From the NCBI RefSeq assembly GCF_023336505.1, contig NZ_JAMAST010000003.1:186001-250000 (forward strand): a stretch of 64,000 bases of DNA. The letters are read 5' to 3'. The notes under the pieces were generated by a model. It saw nothing but the letters and a program-made list of their open reading frames with translations, was not told where the DNA came from and searched no databases. Source of the stretch: Sporolactobacillus mangiferae (lineage in GTDB: Bacteria > Bacillota > Bacilli > Bacillales > Sporolactobacillaceae). Each line of letters begins with the position of its first letter. The first letter of the stretch is position 1. Made by a program: the position numbers and the translations under genes. Shown piece by piece: positions 28,002 to 37,904 of this stretch.

Positions 28002-28913
28002 TCAGATTGTATCGATTTTGATCTGCGGAAACAGTTTTTCGACTTCTTCTTTTGTACATAAATCTACAGAGAAGGCTGTTGCGCTCCCAGAGGCTGCTCC
28101 TTTTTGAAATGATTTCTGAAAATCGCCGCTGGTCACAAATTCAGACAGGAATCCCCCGATCATTGAATCACCGGCTCCAACCGAATTTTTGAGTATGCCT
28201 TTGGCAGGAGGTGCGTATAGGACGTGATCTCTGTCGATGTAAATCGCTCCCTTGCCGCCCATCGATACAATCACATGATCAATTCCTTTTTTCACCAGCA
28301 CTAAACCGTATTTTTTTACATCCTCAAAGCTTTCAATGCCCACGCCAAAATACTCGCCAAGCTCATGATGATTCGGTTTGACAAGAAAGGGTCTTGCTTC
28401 GACTGTTTCACGAAATGCCTCGCCGCTTGTGTCGGCGATCACTCTGGCACCACTTTTCCGAACATGATGGATCATGTCTTTATAAACCGTAACCGGCAAC
28501 GTTGCGGGAACACTGCCCGAGAGAACAAGAAAGTCATCCGCAGTCAGCCTATCAAGTTTGGCAAACAGTGCATTTAGCTGCTCATCAGTAATTTCCGGCG
28601 CAACGCCATTGATTTCTGTTTCCGAATCGCTTTTCAGCTTCACATTAATCCGTGTGTCACCATTAACCAATACAAAATCGGCTTCGATACCTTCCTCAGC
28701 GAGTTTTTCTTTAATGAAGGCACCTGTAAATCCGCCAATGAAACCGAGACATCTTGATGTCTGGCCCAAATGTTTCAATACCCGAGAGACATTGATTCCT
28801 TTGCCACCAGGCATTTTGCGATCAGTTTTTACATGATTCAATACGCCGGCCTTAAAGTGATCGACCTGAAGAAAGTAATCGATCGCCGGATTCAATGTAC
28901 AAGTATAAATCAC
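28002..28913 (-). CDS. fruK: 1-phosphofructokinase
   Basis: 303 residues, PfkB/ribokinase fold. Phosphorylates fructose-1-phosphate to fructose-1,6-bisphosphate. Evidence: MIYTCTLNPAIDYFLQV and PGGKGINVSRVLKHLG at the N-terminus (FruK/LacC type), FIGGFTG, KPNHHELGEYFG, and the ATP/catalytic motif NSVGAGDSMIGGFL with the aspartate base. Start is GTG at 28913 behind AGGGG. Usual partners fruR and fruA (fructose PTS permease) are absent on both sides; LacC (tagatose-6-phosphate kinase) is the main alternative identity. Confidence 0.85.
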   Translation of the reverse strand: MIYTCTLNPAIDYFLQVDHFKAGVLNHVKTDRKMPGGKGINVSRVLKHLGQTSRCLGFIGGFTGAFIKEKLAEEGIEADFVLVNGDTRINVKLKSDSETEINGVAPEITDEQLNALFAKLDRLTADDFLVLSGSVPATLPVTVYKDMIHHVRKSGARVIADTSGEAFRETVEARPFLVKPNHHELGEYFGVGIESFEDVKKYGLVLVKKGIDHVIVSMGGKGAIYIDRDHVLYAPPAKGILKNSVGAGDSMIGGFLSEFVTSGDFQKSFQKGAASGSATAFSVDLCTKEEVEKLFPQIKIDTI

Positions 28914-29163
28914 GAATGTTCAGCCCCTAATTTCTTTTTTTCATTATTGTCTGCTGCGTGATGCAGAACCATACAGTGATCCACTATTCAGAAATCGCAG
29001 GATTCTTCAGCAGAACCAATTGTCTGAAAACCAGCCTTCGCCAACTTGCGGAACGGAGGCTTCTTTTTACTTTTATAGTATAAAGCTAAAATCAGTCAAT
29101 ATCAATCAAAACAGGTCATAATCGTTCACACCAATACCACCTTACGCCCGTTCGAGCATAGAA

Positions 29164-29188
29164 AAAGGCGGAGCCAAAGCTCCGCCTT
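29164..29188 (-). terminator. Terminator of qoxABCD
   Basis: AAGGCGGAGC/GCTCCGCCTT stem with a short loop, followed on the minus strand by TTTTTC, 15 bases after the qoxD stop. Confidence 0.88.
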
Positions 29189-29203
29189 AATCATAGCACA
29201 AGT

Positions 29204-29509
29204 TTATAAAGCATAGGCTAAAATCCACAATGTCCCCGCAACAACCGTAAACGCAACATAAATTCCGAACAGAATGCCCATGAGCTGATGCACCGGTTCA
29301 GTCCCCTCCGTCACGTGCATGAACATAAACAGTTGAATGAACGCCTGAAAAATGGCCAGGCTGACAATAATGGCAATCGTCACATGAACCGGGAGTGACA
29401 AACCGACTGCAATCCACAACGCAAGGAACGTCAAGGTCAGTGAAAGAATCAAGCCAATGACCTGTTTCCATGGAAACCCTGCTTTTAGCTGTTTTTGTGT
29501 TCCGTTCAT
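29204..29509 (-). CDS. qoxD: Quinol oxidase aa3-600 subunit IV
   Basis: 101 residues with three membrane helices (about 17-38, 43-65 and 75-98). FIQLFMFMHVTEG is the conserved subunit IV motif. Assembly subunit of the terminal menaquinol oxidase. Fourth gene of qoxABCD; its ATG is one base after the qoxC stop codon. Confidence 0.92.
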   Translation of the reverse strand: MNGTQKQLKAGFPWKQVIGLILSLTLTFLALWIAVGLSLPVHVTIAIIVSLAIFQAFIQLFMFMHVTEGTEPVHQLMGILFGIYVAFTVVAGTLWILAYAL

Positions 29510-29510
29510 C

Positions 29511-30140
29511 TCAAATCACCCACCCTGTCAAATAAACGGCTGTGAAGATGAATATCCAGACCACATCAAGAAAATGCCAGTAGAGACCGGCCATAAATGC
29601 TTTGCGCGCAGTAACCGGTGTAATGCCGCGTTTTCCAAGCTGCAGCAGAATGCCAATAATCCAGACAATGCCCAGTGAGACATGGCATCCATGCGTTCCA
29701 AGCAGAACAAAGAATCCGGATAGAAATGCGCTTCTTGAAAGCGGCGCGCCTTCATGCACCGCATAAGTGTAAAACTCGTTGACTTCCAATCCGACAAATA
29801 CAAGCCCGAGCAGTATGGTGACCAGCAGCCAGCCAATCAGTCCTCTTTTATTATGGCGACGTAATTCGATGGTGCTCAGGCCGCAGGTAAAGCTGCTCAC
29901 AAGCAGAACAATCGTCTCCGCCATGACCGGACCGATTTCAAACAGATCTTTGGCTGTCGGTCCGCCGGCTGTATGGCTTTGCAGAACAAGATAAGTACCA
30001 AACAAGGTACCGAACAGTACCAGTTCGGCAGCAAGGAAAATCCAGAAGCCGACGATGCGAAGGTCGCCTTCTTCTGTCGAATATTCGATTGGCATTTGAC
30101 TGCGGTCTTTTTCATGCAGACTTAATGTTGCATCCGTCAT
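29511..30140 (-). CDS. qoxC: Quinol oxidase aa3-600 subunit III
   Basis: 209 residues with five membrane helices. Evidence: RIVGFWIFLAAELVLFGTLFGTYLVL (CoxC-type TM1, conserved Glu), FVLLGTHGCHVSLGIVW and YWHFLDVVWIFIFTAVYL, hallmarks of cytochrome oxidase subunit III. Its ATG shares one base with the qoxB stop (TAATG), so the two are translationally coupled. Confidence 0.95.
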   Translation of the reverse strand: MTDATLSLHEKDRSQMPIEYSTEEGDLRIVGFWIFLAAELVLFGTLFGTYLVLQSHTAGGPTAKDLFEIGPVMAETIVLLVSSFTCGLSTIELRRHNKRGLIGWLLVTILLGLVFVGLEVNEFYTYAVHEGAPLSRSAFLSGFFVLLGTHGCHVSLGIVWIIGILLQLGKRGITPVTARKAFMAGLYWHFLDVVWIFIFTAVYLTGWVI

Positions 30141-32107
30141 TAGGACAACCTCCCCGTAGCAGCCTCGGTCTGTTTCACTTTCTCAACTGGAATATAATGA
30201 TGATCATCATAGACGAACGAACGGGCGATCATGCAGGCGACCACGCCGATCAACCCCGGAATGCCCATCCAGTACCACTCGAACACGAAACCGAACCCTG
30301 CAATGAACATAAAGGCCGACATAATCACTGGAATGCCCGTGTTATTCGGCATATGAATTGCCTTGTAGGGCGGCACTGTTTCCGCATGTCCGGCAGCACG
30401 CGCTTCCTTCATTGCCGCGAAAGCATCACGACTTTTGATCTCGGGAATATGCGCAAAATTATATTCGGCGGCAGGAGAAGCCGTTGCCCATTCCAGAGTC
30501 CGGCCATTCCACGGATCGCCGGTTGTATCTTTCTTGCCGCGGACAGCGCTCCAAACAATATTGTAGGCCATCAGTGCAAAACCGATGCCCATCCCGGCCG
30601 CGCCAATGCTCATAACCACATTGATCGGCGTCCAGCCCAGACCAGCTGGATAGGTATACATACGGCGTGTCATGCCCATGAGTCCCAAAAAGTACATCGG
30701 CATGAAGCAAATATTGAATGAAATCATGAAAATCCAGAATGACCATTTGCCTTTAACTTCATCCAGCATGTATCCGAACATCTTCGGCCACCAGTAGTGC
30801 AGGCCGCAGAAAATGCCGAACACCGTACCCGCAATTAACGTACTGTGGAAGTGCGCCACAAGAAAGTAACTGTTGTGGTATTGATAATCCGCCGGTGCCA
30901 TCGCCAGCATGACGCCGGTCACCCCGCCGATGGTAAAGTTCGGGATAAATGCCAGTGCCCAGAGCATTGGTGTCGTAAACTGAATGCGTCCCTTGTTCAG
31001 CGTAAACAACCAGTTGAAGATTTTCACACCGGTCGGTATCGCAATCAACATCGTGGAAATGGAGAAAAAGGCGTTAACCGGTGCCGTATTCCCCATAGTG
31101 AAAAAGTGGTGCAGCCAGGTAATAAAGCTAAGCACGGAAATCGCAACCATAGACCAGACCATGACAGCATAGCCGAACAACGTCTTATGTGCAAAAGTCG
31201 CTATGACTTCCGAGAAAATACCGAACACCGGAAGCAGTACAATGTAGACTTCCGGATGCCCCCAGAACCAGAATAAGTTCGCCCAAAGCATTGGGGACCC
31301 TCCGGCAGCGATCGTAAAGAAATGCGCCCCGAACAGACGGTCAATCGTCATCAGCGCAAGCGCTACGGTAAATGCCGGGAAGGCGAAGACGACAATGACC
31401 GAAGTAATTAATATAGACCATGTGAACATCGGCATTTTAAACAGAGTCATGCCAGGTGCACGCATTTTCAAAATGGTAACCAGAAAATTGATTCCTGTCG
31501 CAAGCGATCCAATACCTGAAATCTGCACGCCGATCAAATAATAATTCTGACCGACACCAGGGTTCATCTCGGCACCCGCATACGGAGCGTAACTTGACCA
31601 GCCGGCATCCGGTGAACCGCCAATAACAAAGGATAAATTGAATAGCATTGCGCCGAAGAAAAACAGCCAGAAGCTGAGCGCATTCAAAAAAGGATAGGCC
31701 ACATCACGTGCGCCAATCTGAAGCGGTACAGCAATATTCATGAGCCCGAAAATAAATGGCATGGCAACAAAAATAATCATGATTGTTCCATGAGTCGTAA
31801 ATACCTGATTATAATGCTCGGCATCAAGAAAATGCATATTGGGCAGCGTCAGCTGTGCACGCATCATCAATGCATCCATACCGCCGCGAAAAAGCATTAA
31901 AAGCGCTGCAATAATATACATGATTCCAATTTTTTTGTGGTCCACTGTAGTCAGCCATTCATTCCACAGCCATTTCCATTTTTTAAAGTAGGTCAGAACA
32001 GCGACAATACCGATCGATACGAGCGCAATCGAAGCATCGGCACCATAAATCATCGGATCGCCGGTGACAAAGAACCATCCAAGAAACGATTTAACAGAAT
32101 CAATCAT
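30140..32107 (-). CDS. qoxB: Quinol oxidase aa3-600 subunit I
   Basis: 655 residues, heme-copper oxidase catalytic subunit that reduces oxygen and pumps protons. Evidence: low-spin heme ligand segment [15 protein letters not shown], the CuB/His-Tyr motif [26 protein letters not shown] (two CuB histidines) and [15 protein letters not shown] (heme a3/heme a ligands). The ATG at 32107 follows GGGGGT and starts [12 protein letters not shown]; a longer frame to 32137 is less likely. It overlaps the end of qoxA by eight bases. Confidence 0.95.
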   Translation of the reverse strand: MIDSVKSFLGWFFVTGDPMIYGADASIALVSIGIVAVLTYFKKWKWLWNEWLTTVDHKKIGIMYIIAALLMLFRGGMDALMMRAQLTLPNMHFLDAEHYNQVFTTHGTIMIIFVAMPFIFGLMNIAVPLQIGARDVAYPFLNALSFWLFFFGAMLFNLSFVIGGSPDAGWSSYAPYAGAEMNPGVGQNYYLIGVQISGIGSLATGINFLVTILKMRAPGMTLFKMPMFTWSILITSVIVVFAFPAFTVALALMTIDRLFGAHFFTIAAGGSPMLWANLFWFWGHPEVYIVLLPVFGIFSEVIATFAHKTLFGYAVMVWSMVAISVLSFITWLHHFFTMGNTAPVNAFFSISTMLIAIPTGVKIFNWLFTLNKGRIQFTTPMLWALAFIPNFTIGGVTGVMLAMAPADYQYHNSYFLVAHFHSTLIAGTVFGIFCGLHYWWPKMFGYMLDEVKGKWSFWIFMISFNICFMPMYFLGLMGMTRRMYTYPAGLGWTPINVVMSIGAAGMGIGFALMAYNIVWSAVRGKKDTTGDPWNGRTLEWATASPAAEYNFAHIPEIKSRDAFAAMKEARAAGHAETVPPYKAIHMPNNTGIPVIMSAFMFIAGFGFVFEWYWMGIPGLIGVVACMIARSFVYDDHHYIPVEKVKQTEAATGRLS

Positions 32108-33053
32108 TGCTCTTACCCCCTTCCCCACTGTCATCACTCATATCCATTCCGTGCATACTGTCGTTGCCAACAGACTCGCCATTCATATAGGCATCCATCT
32201 GTGCTTTGTTATAATCTTTTGCGACAATTTCAGGATAAGAAGCAAAGGCCTGCGGTTTAACCGTATTCGGTTTGAGCAGTTTCATATATTTTTCGTGGGT
32301 AAGCGCCGGTTCATTATTTTTCACATCTCGCACCCAATTGTCAAAATCTGTGGCAGAACGTGCCATCACTTTAAAAGTCATGTGCGCGAATCCTTTGCCG
32401 GAATAATTGGAACTCCGCCCCTGATAGGTGCCCGGCTTGTCAGCCTGCAGCCACAGTTTCATTGGCATATCCGTCATCGTATACTGCTGACCGCCAAGTT
32501 CGGGTACCCAGAATGCATTCATCGCATCGTAGGCGTGAAGACGGAACTTTACCGGGGTGCCAGCCGGAATGACCACATAATTAACGGTCTCGATTCTTTG
32601 ATCCGGATAACGGAACAGCCATTTCCACTGAACCGATGTGACATCAATTGTCAGTGTCTTCTCTGCCGACTTAGCCGCTACAGCTGTCGCTTTTGGCGGA
32701 TGGTTCAGTTCGAAAAGTGTTTTTACCGTCGGCACCGCCAGCAAAATACAGATGATTACCGGAACAATCATCCAAACAATTTCAAGTTTGCGATTTCCGG
32801 TATCTTTCGGATCATATCCGCCACTGTTTTTTCGGCCAAACCGCGCAAGTACATAAATAAATAGAATAAGAACAATCGCAAGAACGATGCTCATCATGAT
32901 CAGCGACCAGATAATCAGATGATACTGCGATCTTGCTACTGGCCCCTGTGGATTCAGCACAGCTATTTTATCTGAACATCCGGCAAGCATCGTTAGTACG
33001 GGCACCGCCAGCAAGAGAAAAACTGGTTTAACCAGTATTTTTAGTTGCTTCAC
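32100..33053 (-). CDS. qoxA: Quinol oxidase aa3-600 subunit II
   Basis: 317 residues. Lipoprotein signal with lipobox LTMLAGCS (about residues 19-26), two membrane helices (about 45-70 and 90-112), then a cupredoxin domain (about 125-260). The CuA ligands of cytochrome c oxidases are missing: the expected cysteine-histidine region reads [15 protein letters not shown]. This marks it as a quinol rather than cytochrome c oxidase, consistent with menaquinone genes in the window. The C-terminal tail is His/Met/Asp rich. Start is GTG at 33053 after GGGGAGG; the longer frame to 33113 covers the ribosome binding site. Confidence 0.95.
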   Translation of the reverse strand: MKQLKILVKPVFLLLAVPVLTMLAGCSDKIAVLNPQGPVARSQYHLIIWSLIMMSIVLAIVLILFIYVLARFGRKNSGGYDPKDTGNRKLEIVWMIVPVIICILLAVPTVKTLFELNHPPKATAVAAKSAEKTLTIDVTSVQWKWLFRYPDQRIETVNYVVIPAGTPVKFRLHAYDAMNAFWVPELGGQQYTMTDMPMKLWLQADKPGTYQGRSSNYSGKGFAHMTFKVMARSATDFDNWVRDVKNNEPALTHEKYMKLLKPNTVKPQAFASYPEIVAKDYNKAQMDAYMNGESVGNDSMHGMDMSDDSGEGGKSND

Positions 33054-33605
33054 GTTATATTTCCTCCCCTCTGTTTCTCTCTTTCGCATCGCACGCAAAG
33101 TAAACATTGACATTATAGCATAAACTTTAAATTATAACTTTAATATAAATTATATAATGTGATATTTGTTACATATTAATAACCATTATATCCATTTCAA
33201 TGATTGTCACGATTTACACACATATCATTCACTGTTTATTCACATTATAACGAATGTATACTTTTATTTAAAGCGTTTACATTAAACTACGCCAGAATTA
33301 CTTGATCAGAAAGCCGAGAACAGCCCGCATCCAATCTCCGATCAATCACAGGCCGCTGATTTATGCTTTTTTTGGGGGGCTTATGTGCTTATATACAGTC
33401 ATCAAATACAAGGTAAAAAAAAACCGAAACGCTGTAGATGAATGTTCTTCCCTTATAATCGCACGAAGGGGTACATTCATCGCATACGTTCCGGATTCAT
33501 TTCATGGCTATATCTATACTCATAGGATACCTGAAAAAGTAAATGCTCGGATCATCTTTATCAGCGAATACGCTGCAGACTCTGTTTCCCCGTATGTCCG
33601 ATCAT
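33054..33605. other. Intergenic region upstream of qoxA
   Basis: About 550 bases. The first 200 are very A+T rich and carry the qox promoter region. A cre-like box lies at 33268-33281. An imperfect long inverted repeat, GATGAATGT-TTCCCTT...AAGGGG-ACATTCATC, lies at about 33437-33483 and may end nlpC transcripts. A 115-codon plus-strand frame (33302-33649) has no ribosome binding site and overlaps the nlpC gene. Confidence 0.4.
33268..33281 (+). promoter_or_regulatory. Candidate cre (CcpA) site upstream of qoxA
   Basis: TTAAAGCGTTTACA differs from the cre consensus TGWAANCGNTNWCA mainly at position 2. It lies 215 bases before the qoxA start. Pattern match only. Confidence 0.35.
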
Positions 33606-34727
33606 TTACAGATCGTTCGGAATGTCCAGATGCTGCCCGGGGTAAATAAGCGTAGACGAGAGATTGTTAGTACGCATCAACTGATTGACACTGATGCCGT
33701 GCATCGTCGCAATCGCCCAAAGGCTGTCGCCTTTTTTGACCTTGTAGTCACCTTTTGTACTTGCAGATGATTTTGACGCAGTCTTTTTAATTGTTGTTGC
33801 GGTTGAGGCGGATGCGCTTTTGCCGGACAGCTTCAATTTCTGGCCCGGGAAAATCAGATCTGATTTTAAGCCATTGGCTGATTTAAGTGCGGACACCGTG
33901 ACCCCGTGCTTCGAAGCGATCGCCCAAAGCGTATCCCCGCTTTTCACTGTATAGATGGACACCGAACTCTTTGAAGCTGATTTTCCAGCCGAGGCAGTTG
34001 ACGTTGCCGCTGTCTTTTGCGTGTTTGCCGAAGATGCCGCAGAAGCAGTCAGTTTGAGTACCTGACCCGGATAAATCGTGTTTGACTTAAGGCTGTTGAT
34101 CGATTTCAGTTTAGCAACTGAAATACTGTGACGGTTCGCGATCGCCCAAAGGCTGTCGCCGCTTTTTACCGTATAAGAAGTGGAGGAACCTGTCTGTGTC
34201 TTTTGGGATGAGGCCGGGGTAGCTGCACGCGAAGTCTGACTGCTTCCGGTGCCAACCTTCCCCGCAATTCTTCGCGCATTTTTGAACCGGGGTTCCCAGT
34301 ATGACTGCGCCCCGCCCCCGCTGAAAACATTTGTCACATGCACGCCGACTGTCAACTCTGAACTGATCATCTGTCCGTTACCTATGTAAATGCCGACATG
34401 ATGAATGCCGCCGTCACCTGTCGTATCGAAGAAAAGCAGGTCGCCTGGCTGAAGCTGGCCTCTTGATACAGCTGTGCCCACAGTCGCCTGCGCTGCAGAA
34501 GTTCTCGGCAACGTTACTCCCATCACCTTTTTGAAGATAAACTGAGTAAAGGATGAGCAGTCAAACGAAGCATCGGAAAAAGATGGCGCACCATACTTGT
34601 AAGGTTTGCCCTGATAATTCAAAGCCTGACTGACGACATCCTGGCCGGATGCCGCCATTGCCTGCTGACCGGTCGCTGAAAGTAATAATCCGCTCACTAA
34701 AGCGGTAGGCACAATCATTTTTTTCAT
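33606..34727 (-). CDS. NlpC/P60 cell-wall hydrolase with three LysM domains
   Basis: 373 residues, secreted (signal peptide about 1-25, ending QQAMAAS). The catalytic NlpC/P60 domain comes first (about 28-155): cysteine in ASFDCSSFTQFIF, LQPGDLLFFDT, and histidine in GGIHHVGIYIGNG. Three LysM peptidoglycan-binding domains follow (about 185-228, 258-300, 328-371), each with a YxVKxGDxLWAIA start and a IYPGQ-L end, separated by Ser/Thr/Ala/Lys linkers. In Bacillus LytE/LytF-type enzymes the LysM domains are usually N-terminal; here the order is reversed. Likely a D,L-endopeptidase acting in cell separation or wall turnover. ATG follows GGAGG. Confidence 0.9.
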   Translation of the reverse strand: MKKMIVPTALVSGLLLSATGQQAMAASGQDVVSQALNYQGKPYKYGAPSFSDASFDCSSFTQFIFKKVMGVTLPRTSAAQATVGTAVSRGQLQPGDLLFFDTTGDGGIHHVGIYIGNGQMISSELTVGVHVTNVFSGGGAQSYWEPRFKNARRIAGKVGTGSSQTSRAATPASSQKTQTGSSTSYTVKSGDSLWAIANRHSISVAKLKSINSLKSNTIYPGQVLKLTASAASSANTQKTAATSTASAGKSASKSSVSIYTVKSGDTLWAIASKHGVTVSALKSANGLKSDLIFPGQKLKLSGKSASASTATTIKKTASKSSASTKGDYKVKKGDSLWAIATMHGISVNQLMRTNNLSSTLIYPGQHLDIPNDL

Positions 34728-34802
34728 AATTAACCGCCTCCTGAATATCCTCTTATGAAGTCATCGGGCAATCGTCCGAAATCTTTTGTGTTCCATATAA
34801 AC

Positions 34803-36593
34803 TTACTGTGTTTCCGGTATGATGATTTCACTGGTTCGCTGCCTGATCGCCCCAAGCTGTTCGATCAACTGCTCAGCGCCAAGCGGACGGGCAAACAGAT
34901 AACCCTGCGCCAATGCACAGTGTGTCTGTTTTAAGAACCGGACATGGTCCGCTGACTCAACCCCTTCAGCAACGACCTGCAGATTCAGCTCGGCCGCAAG
35001 TGCCACAATCATGCGCACAAGAGCCACATCCTGTTGATCATGGTGATCACCTCTGATAAACGATGGATCGATTTTGAGCTGACTGAGCGGAAGCTGCTTC
35101 AGATAGTTCAAGGAATTATAGCCCGTCCCGAAGTCATCAATGCTGATGCGTACACCTAATGCCTCAATGGCCAGCAGCTTCTGTGACATGACAAACAGAT
35201 CGGCCCCCGCTGTTTCGGTAATCTCAAGCTGCAGCCGCTCAGGTTGAAGTCCTGATTCCTTTAACGCGGACTCAACCAGACTTAATAGATTTTCCTGAAA
35301 AAGCTGCCGCGGCGATAAATTCACCGATATATTAAACGGAAAGCCCTGGTCATTCCATGCCTTTGTCTGCCGGCAAGCGGTGTTTAGCACCCACTGACCA
35401 ATCTCCTCAATCAGTCCCAGCTCTTCCGCCAGCGGAATGAATACGGCCGGAGAGATAACGCCACGCACAGGATGAACCCAACGGATCAGCGCTTCGCATC
35501 CGGCAATTGCTCCCGTTCGAAGGTCAATTTGCGGCTGGTAATAGAGCGTGAATTCATTTCGCTTAACCGCATGCCGCAGATCCATCTCCAGTTCCAGACG
35601 CTTGCGCAGCCCCTGAATAATTCTCGGATTATAAAACGCATATTTTCCTTTGTTATTCCTCTTTGCGTCATGAATGGCTGATACAGCGCAGTCAATCAGT
35701 TTGCGTCCGTTATCCGCATCGATCGGAAAAAAGCTTACACCCATTGTTACTGTTTCATACCAGCGTGTATCATGAATCTGGATCGGTACCGTAAATGTGC
35801 TCATAATTCGCTTAATGTGCATTTTCACTTCTGCCCGCCCCATATTTTTAAACAGAATAGCGAATTCATCACCTCGATAGTGATAGACACGTGAACCTTC
35901 GCATGCCTTCAGCCGTTTTGCGGCTTCCTGAAGCAGCTTGTCCCCGGCATCTTTACCTATAGTGTCGTTCACACGATTCATGCTGTCAATATCAACAACC
36001 AGCAAAGCAAGCGGCTGGGCCGGGTTTTCAATCGTTTCATGCTCAAGACGCTCCTGCAGCACCAGTGCATCAGGAAGTTCGGTAATCGGATCTACCGTAT
36101 TTTCAGCGAAGCCGCCATTCTTCTGATAGGCATGTTCCTCAAGATCTGCTGTTCCGGCGTAAATTGACTGATCATGCTGATCCATAATCCGCTGGCATGT
36201 GACAAGCAGACACTTTCTTGATCCGTCTCCGCAGATCACAACAATCCGTTCTTCAATGGATGCGACATGTCCCTCTCGCAATTTCTGAATGGCTGATGCC
36301 GTCTTTTCCGAATTTTCGAGTGATGCGATATCCTGCCATTTCATGTGTTTCATCATTTCACGAGAATAGCCGATCCATTCGCACAAACGGCTGTTGGCAT
36401 ACATAATGCTGTCGTTCCTTATAACAAAAGCACCGATATGAAGATTGTCGGTTATTTTTTTAATAATTTTCTCGCCCTCTTCCAATGCCCGGAGCTGCTG
36501 CATGCGGAAATACATAACAAGCGAGACCGTACACAGGAGAAAGGCCAGAATTGCGGAGGCAATGATCAGCCATCCATTATTAAGGTCCATCAT
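34803..36593 (-). CDS. PAS-GGDEF-EAL cyclic-di-GMP protein
   Basis: 596 residues: one membrane helix (about 8-30), a PAS domain (about 45-150), a GGDEF domain (about 170-330) and an EAL domain (about 345-585). The EAL motifs are intact: CEALIRW (367-369 is EAL), NISVNLSPRQ, the ITE glutamate, DDFGTGYNSL and AEGVES. The GGDEF signature reads RGDEF (about 240-244), and there is no upstream RxxD inhibitory site; the metal-binding D-I-D is kept. A c-di-GMP phosphodiesterase is therefore the most likely activity, with the GGDEF domain active or as a GTP sensor. It lies 75 bases upstream of the nlpC gene in the same direction. Confidence 0.9.
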   Translation of the reverse strand: MMDLNNGWLIIASAILAFLLCTVSLVMYFRMQQLRALEEGEKIIKKITDNLHIGAFVIRNDSIMYANSRLCEWIGYSREMMKHMKWQDIASLENSEKTASAIQKLREGHVASIEERIVVICGDGSRKCLLVTCQRIMDQHDQSIYAGTADLEEHAYQKNGGFAENTVDPITELPDALVLQERLEHETIENPAQPLALLVVDIDSMNRVNDTIGKDAGDKLLQEAAKRLKACEGSRVYHYRGDEFAILFKNMGRAEVKMHIKRIMSTFTVPIQIHDTRWYETVTMGVSFFPIDADNGRKLIDCAVSAIHDAKRNNKGKYAFYNPRIIQGLRKRLELEMDLRHAVKRNEFTLYYQPQIDLRTGAIAGCEALIRWVHPVRGVISPAVFIPLAEELGLIEEIGQWVLNTACRQTKAWNDQGFPFNISVNLSPRQLFQENLLSLVESALKESGLQPERLQLEITETAGADLFVMSQKLLAIEALGVRISIDDFGTGYNSLNYLKQLPLSQLKIDPSFIRGDHHDQQDVALVRMIVALAAELNLQVVAEGVESADHVRFLKQTHCALAQGYLFARPLGAEQLIEQLGAIRQRTSEIIIPETQ

Positions 36594-36817
36594 CGAGAAA
36601 GCTTCTGCCCCCCGTCACCAACCGATAATCTATTATTAGTGACAATAGTCTACATCTTTTTTATCGGCCATTACATTTACGGATTTAACAGACTTCCGGC
36701 AAATTTTTTTCGACATCAATTTTTCTGAAGATCGATTTCATGAAAGGTAAACATAGTTTTTTAAAGCATGGCCCATTATAATAGAAAACAAAGATGAAAC
36801 CAGCAGGAGGATGAATG

Positions 36818-37666
36818 ATGACCATCTACAAAGCGATGACTATTGCCGGCTCGGATTCAAGCGGCGGCGCCGGTATGCAGGCGGATTTAAAAACCTTTCA
36901 GGAACTCGGCGTATATGGGATGACTGCCTTAACATGCATTGTCACAATGGACCCGTTTAACCATTGGTCACATCAAGTGACAACGCTTGATACAGAATTA
37001 TTAAAGAAGCAATTGGACACGATTGTTGCCGGCATCGGCGTTGACGCGATGAAGACCGGTATGCTTGGTTCTCCGGACATTATTAAAATTGCTTCCGATA
37101 TCATTGAAAAATATCATTTGACACGCGTTGTGATTGATCCAGTCATGGTCTGCAAAGGGGCTGAGGAAGAGATTCAGCCGGAACTGCAACCGGAAAATAC
37201 GGCAGCCATGCTCAAATTGCTGATTCCGAAAGCGCTCGTTACAACGCCGAATTTATATGAGGCAGCACGGCTGACCGGAATGCCGAGAATCACGACAATC
37301 GATCAAATGAAGGAAGCTGCGCAAAAAATTGTTGCGCTGGGGGCACGCCATGCGCTGGTCAAAGGCGGCAGCAGACTGCCAGATACTGATCAGGCAATCG
37401 ATGTGCTCTACGACGGCAAAACCTTCCACATCATCGCCGATGAATTTATCAACACACCGAACATTCACGGAGCGGGCTGTACTTACGCTGCCGCGGTCAC
37501 AGCCGGACTCGCCAAAGGCCTTTCCGTGCTTGAAGCAGTAAAAGTGGCGAAATCCTTTGTCACGGCCGGTATACGTGCGTCTTTTCCGTTAAATGATTAT
37601 ACCGGACCAACCGATCACAGTGCCTATAAGAGAGAACTTGCTGCAAAGCAGTCACGCGGCAATTGA
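36818..37666 (+). CDS. pdxK: Pyridoxine kinase (PdxK, ThiD-like)
   Basis: 282 residues, ribokinase fold. Phosphorylates pyridoxal/pyridoxine, possibly also HMP. Evidence: AMTIAGSDSSGGAGMQADLKTFQELGVYG, MTALTCIVTMDPFNHW, VDAMKTGML, VVIDPVMVCKG, TPNLYEA, and the catalytic-cysteine motif IHGAGCTYAAAVTA. The sequence follows Bacillus PdxK closely along its length (including FPLNDYTGPTDHSA). Start is the ATG at 36818 (GGAGG seven bases before) or the ATG at 36815. Single gene, ending just before tandem family A repeats. Confidence 0.9.
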   Translation: MTIYKAMTIAGSDSSGGAGMQADLKTFQELGVYGMTALTCIVTMDPFNHWSHQVTTLDTELLKKQLDTIVAGIGVDAMKTGMLGSPDIIKIASDIIEKYHLTRVVIDPVMVCKGAEEEIQPELQPENTAAMLKLLIPKALVTTPNLYEAARLTGMPRITTIDQMKEAAQKIVALGARHALVKGGSRLPDTDQAIDVLYDGKTFHIIADEFINTPNIHGAGCTYAAAVTAGLAKGLSVLEAVKVAKSFVTAGIRASFPLNDYTGPTDHSAYKRELAAKQSRGN

Positions 37667-37700
37667 ATGTTACCGATATCCGGCGATTGCGCAAAGCACA

Positions 37701-37770
37701 TTAGAAAACTTGGCTTTGCCAAGCTTTTGAAACGGGCGAAGCCGCCGTCGCACTTATACTATTTTCCTTA
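37701..37770. repeat. Intergenic repeat family A, copy 1
   Basis: TTAGAAAACTTGGCTTTGCCAAGC, a GCGAAGCCGCCGTCGCACTTATACTAT core, then divergence. The first part forms a CTTGGC-TTT-GCCAAG hairpin. Tandem with copy 2. Confidence 0.75.
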
Positions 37771-37795
37771 AAATTTCTATACTTTCTTAATAGTA

Positions 37796-37865
37796 TTAGA
37801 AAACTTGGCTTTGCCAAGCTTTTGAAACAGGCGAAGCCAAAGCCGCCGCTGCATTTATACAATAG
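37796..37865. repeat. Intergenic repeat family A, copy 2 (tandem)
   Basis: Nearly identical to copy 1 for its first 35 bases (TTAGAAAACTTGGCTTTGCCAAGCTTTTGAAAC), then a small insertion (GCCAAAGCCGCCGCTGC) and TTATACAAT. Separated from copy 1 by about 25 bases. Confidence 0.75.
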
Positions 37866-37870
37866 CGCAA

Positions 37871-37904
37871 AAAAGAATCGTTCATTGTGGCGATTCTTTT
37901 TTTT
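37871..37904. terminator. Terminator overlapping the 3' end of the TetR gene
   Basis: AAGAATCG (37873-37880) pairs with CGATTCTT (37891-37898) with flanking A and T runs. One arm is formed by the last codons of the leftward TetR gene, whose stop is in the loop. Confidence 0.7.

Noticed and set aside
33302-33649. 115-codon plus-strand frame upstream of qoxA
   Set aside because: No ribosome binding site, overlaps the end of the wall-hydrolase gene, and has no family resemblance.
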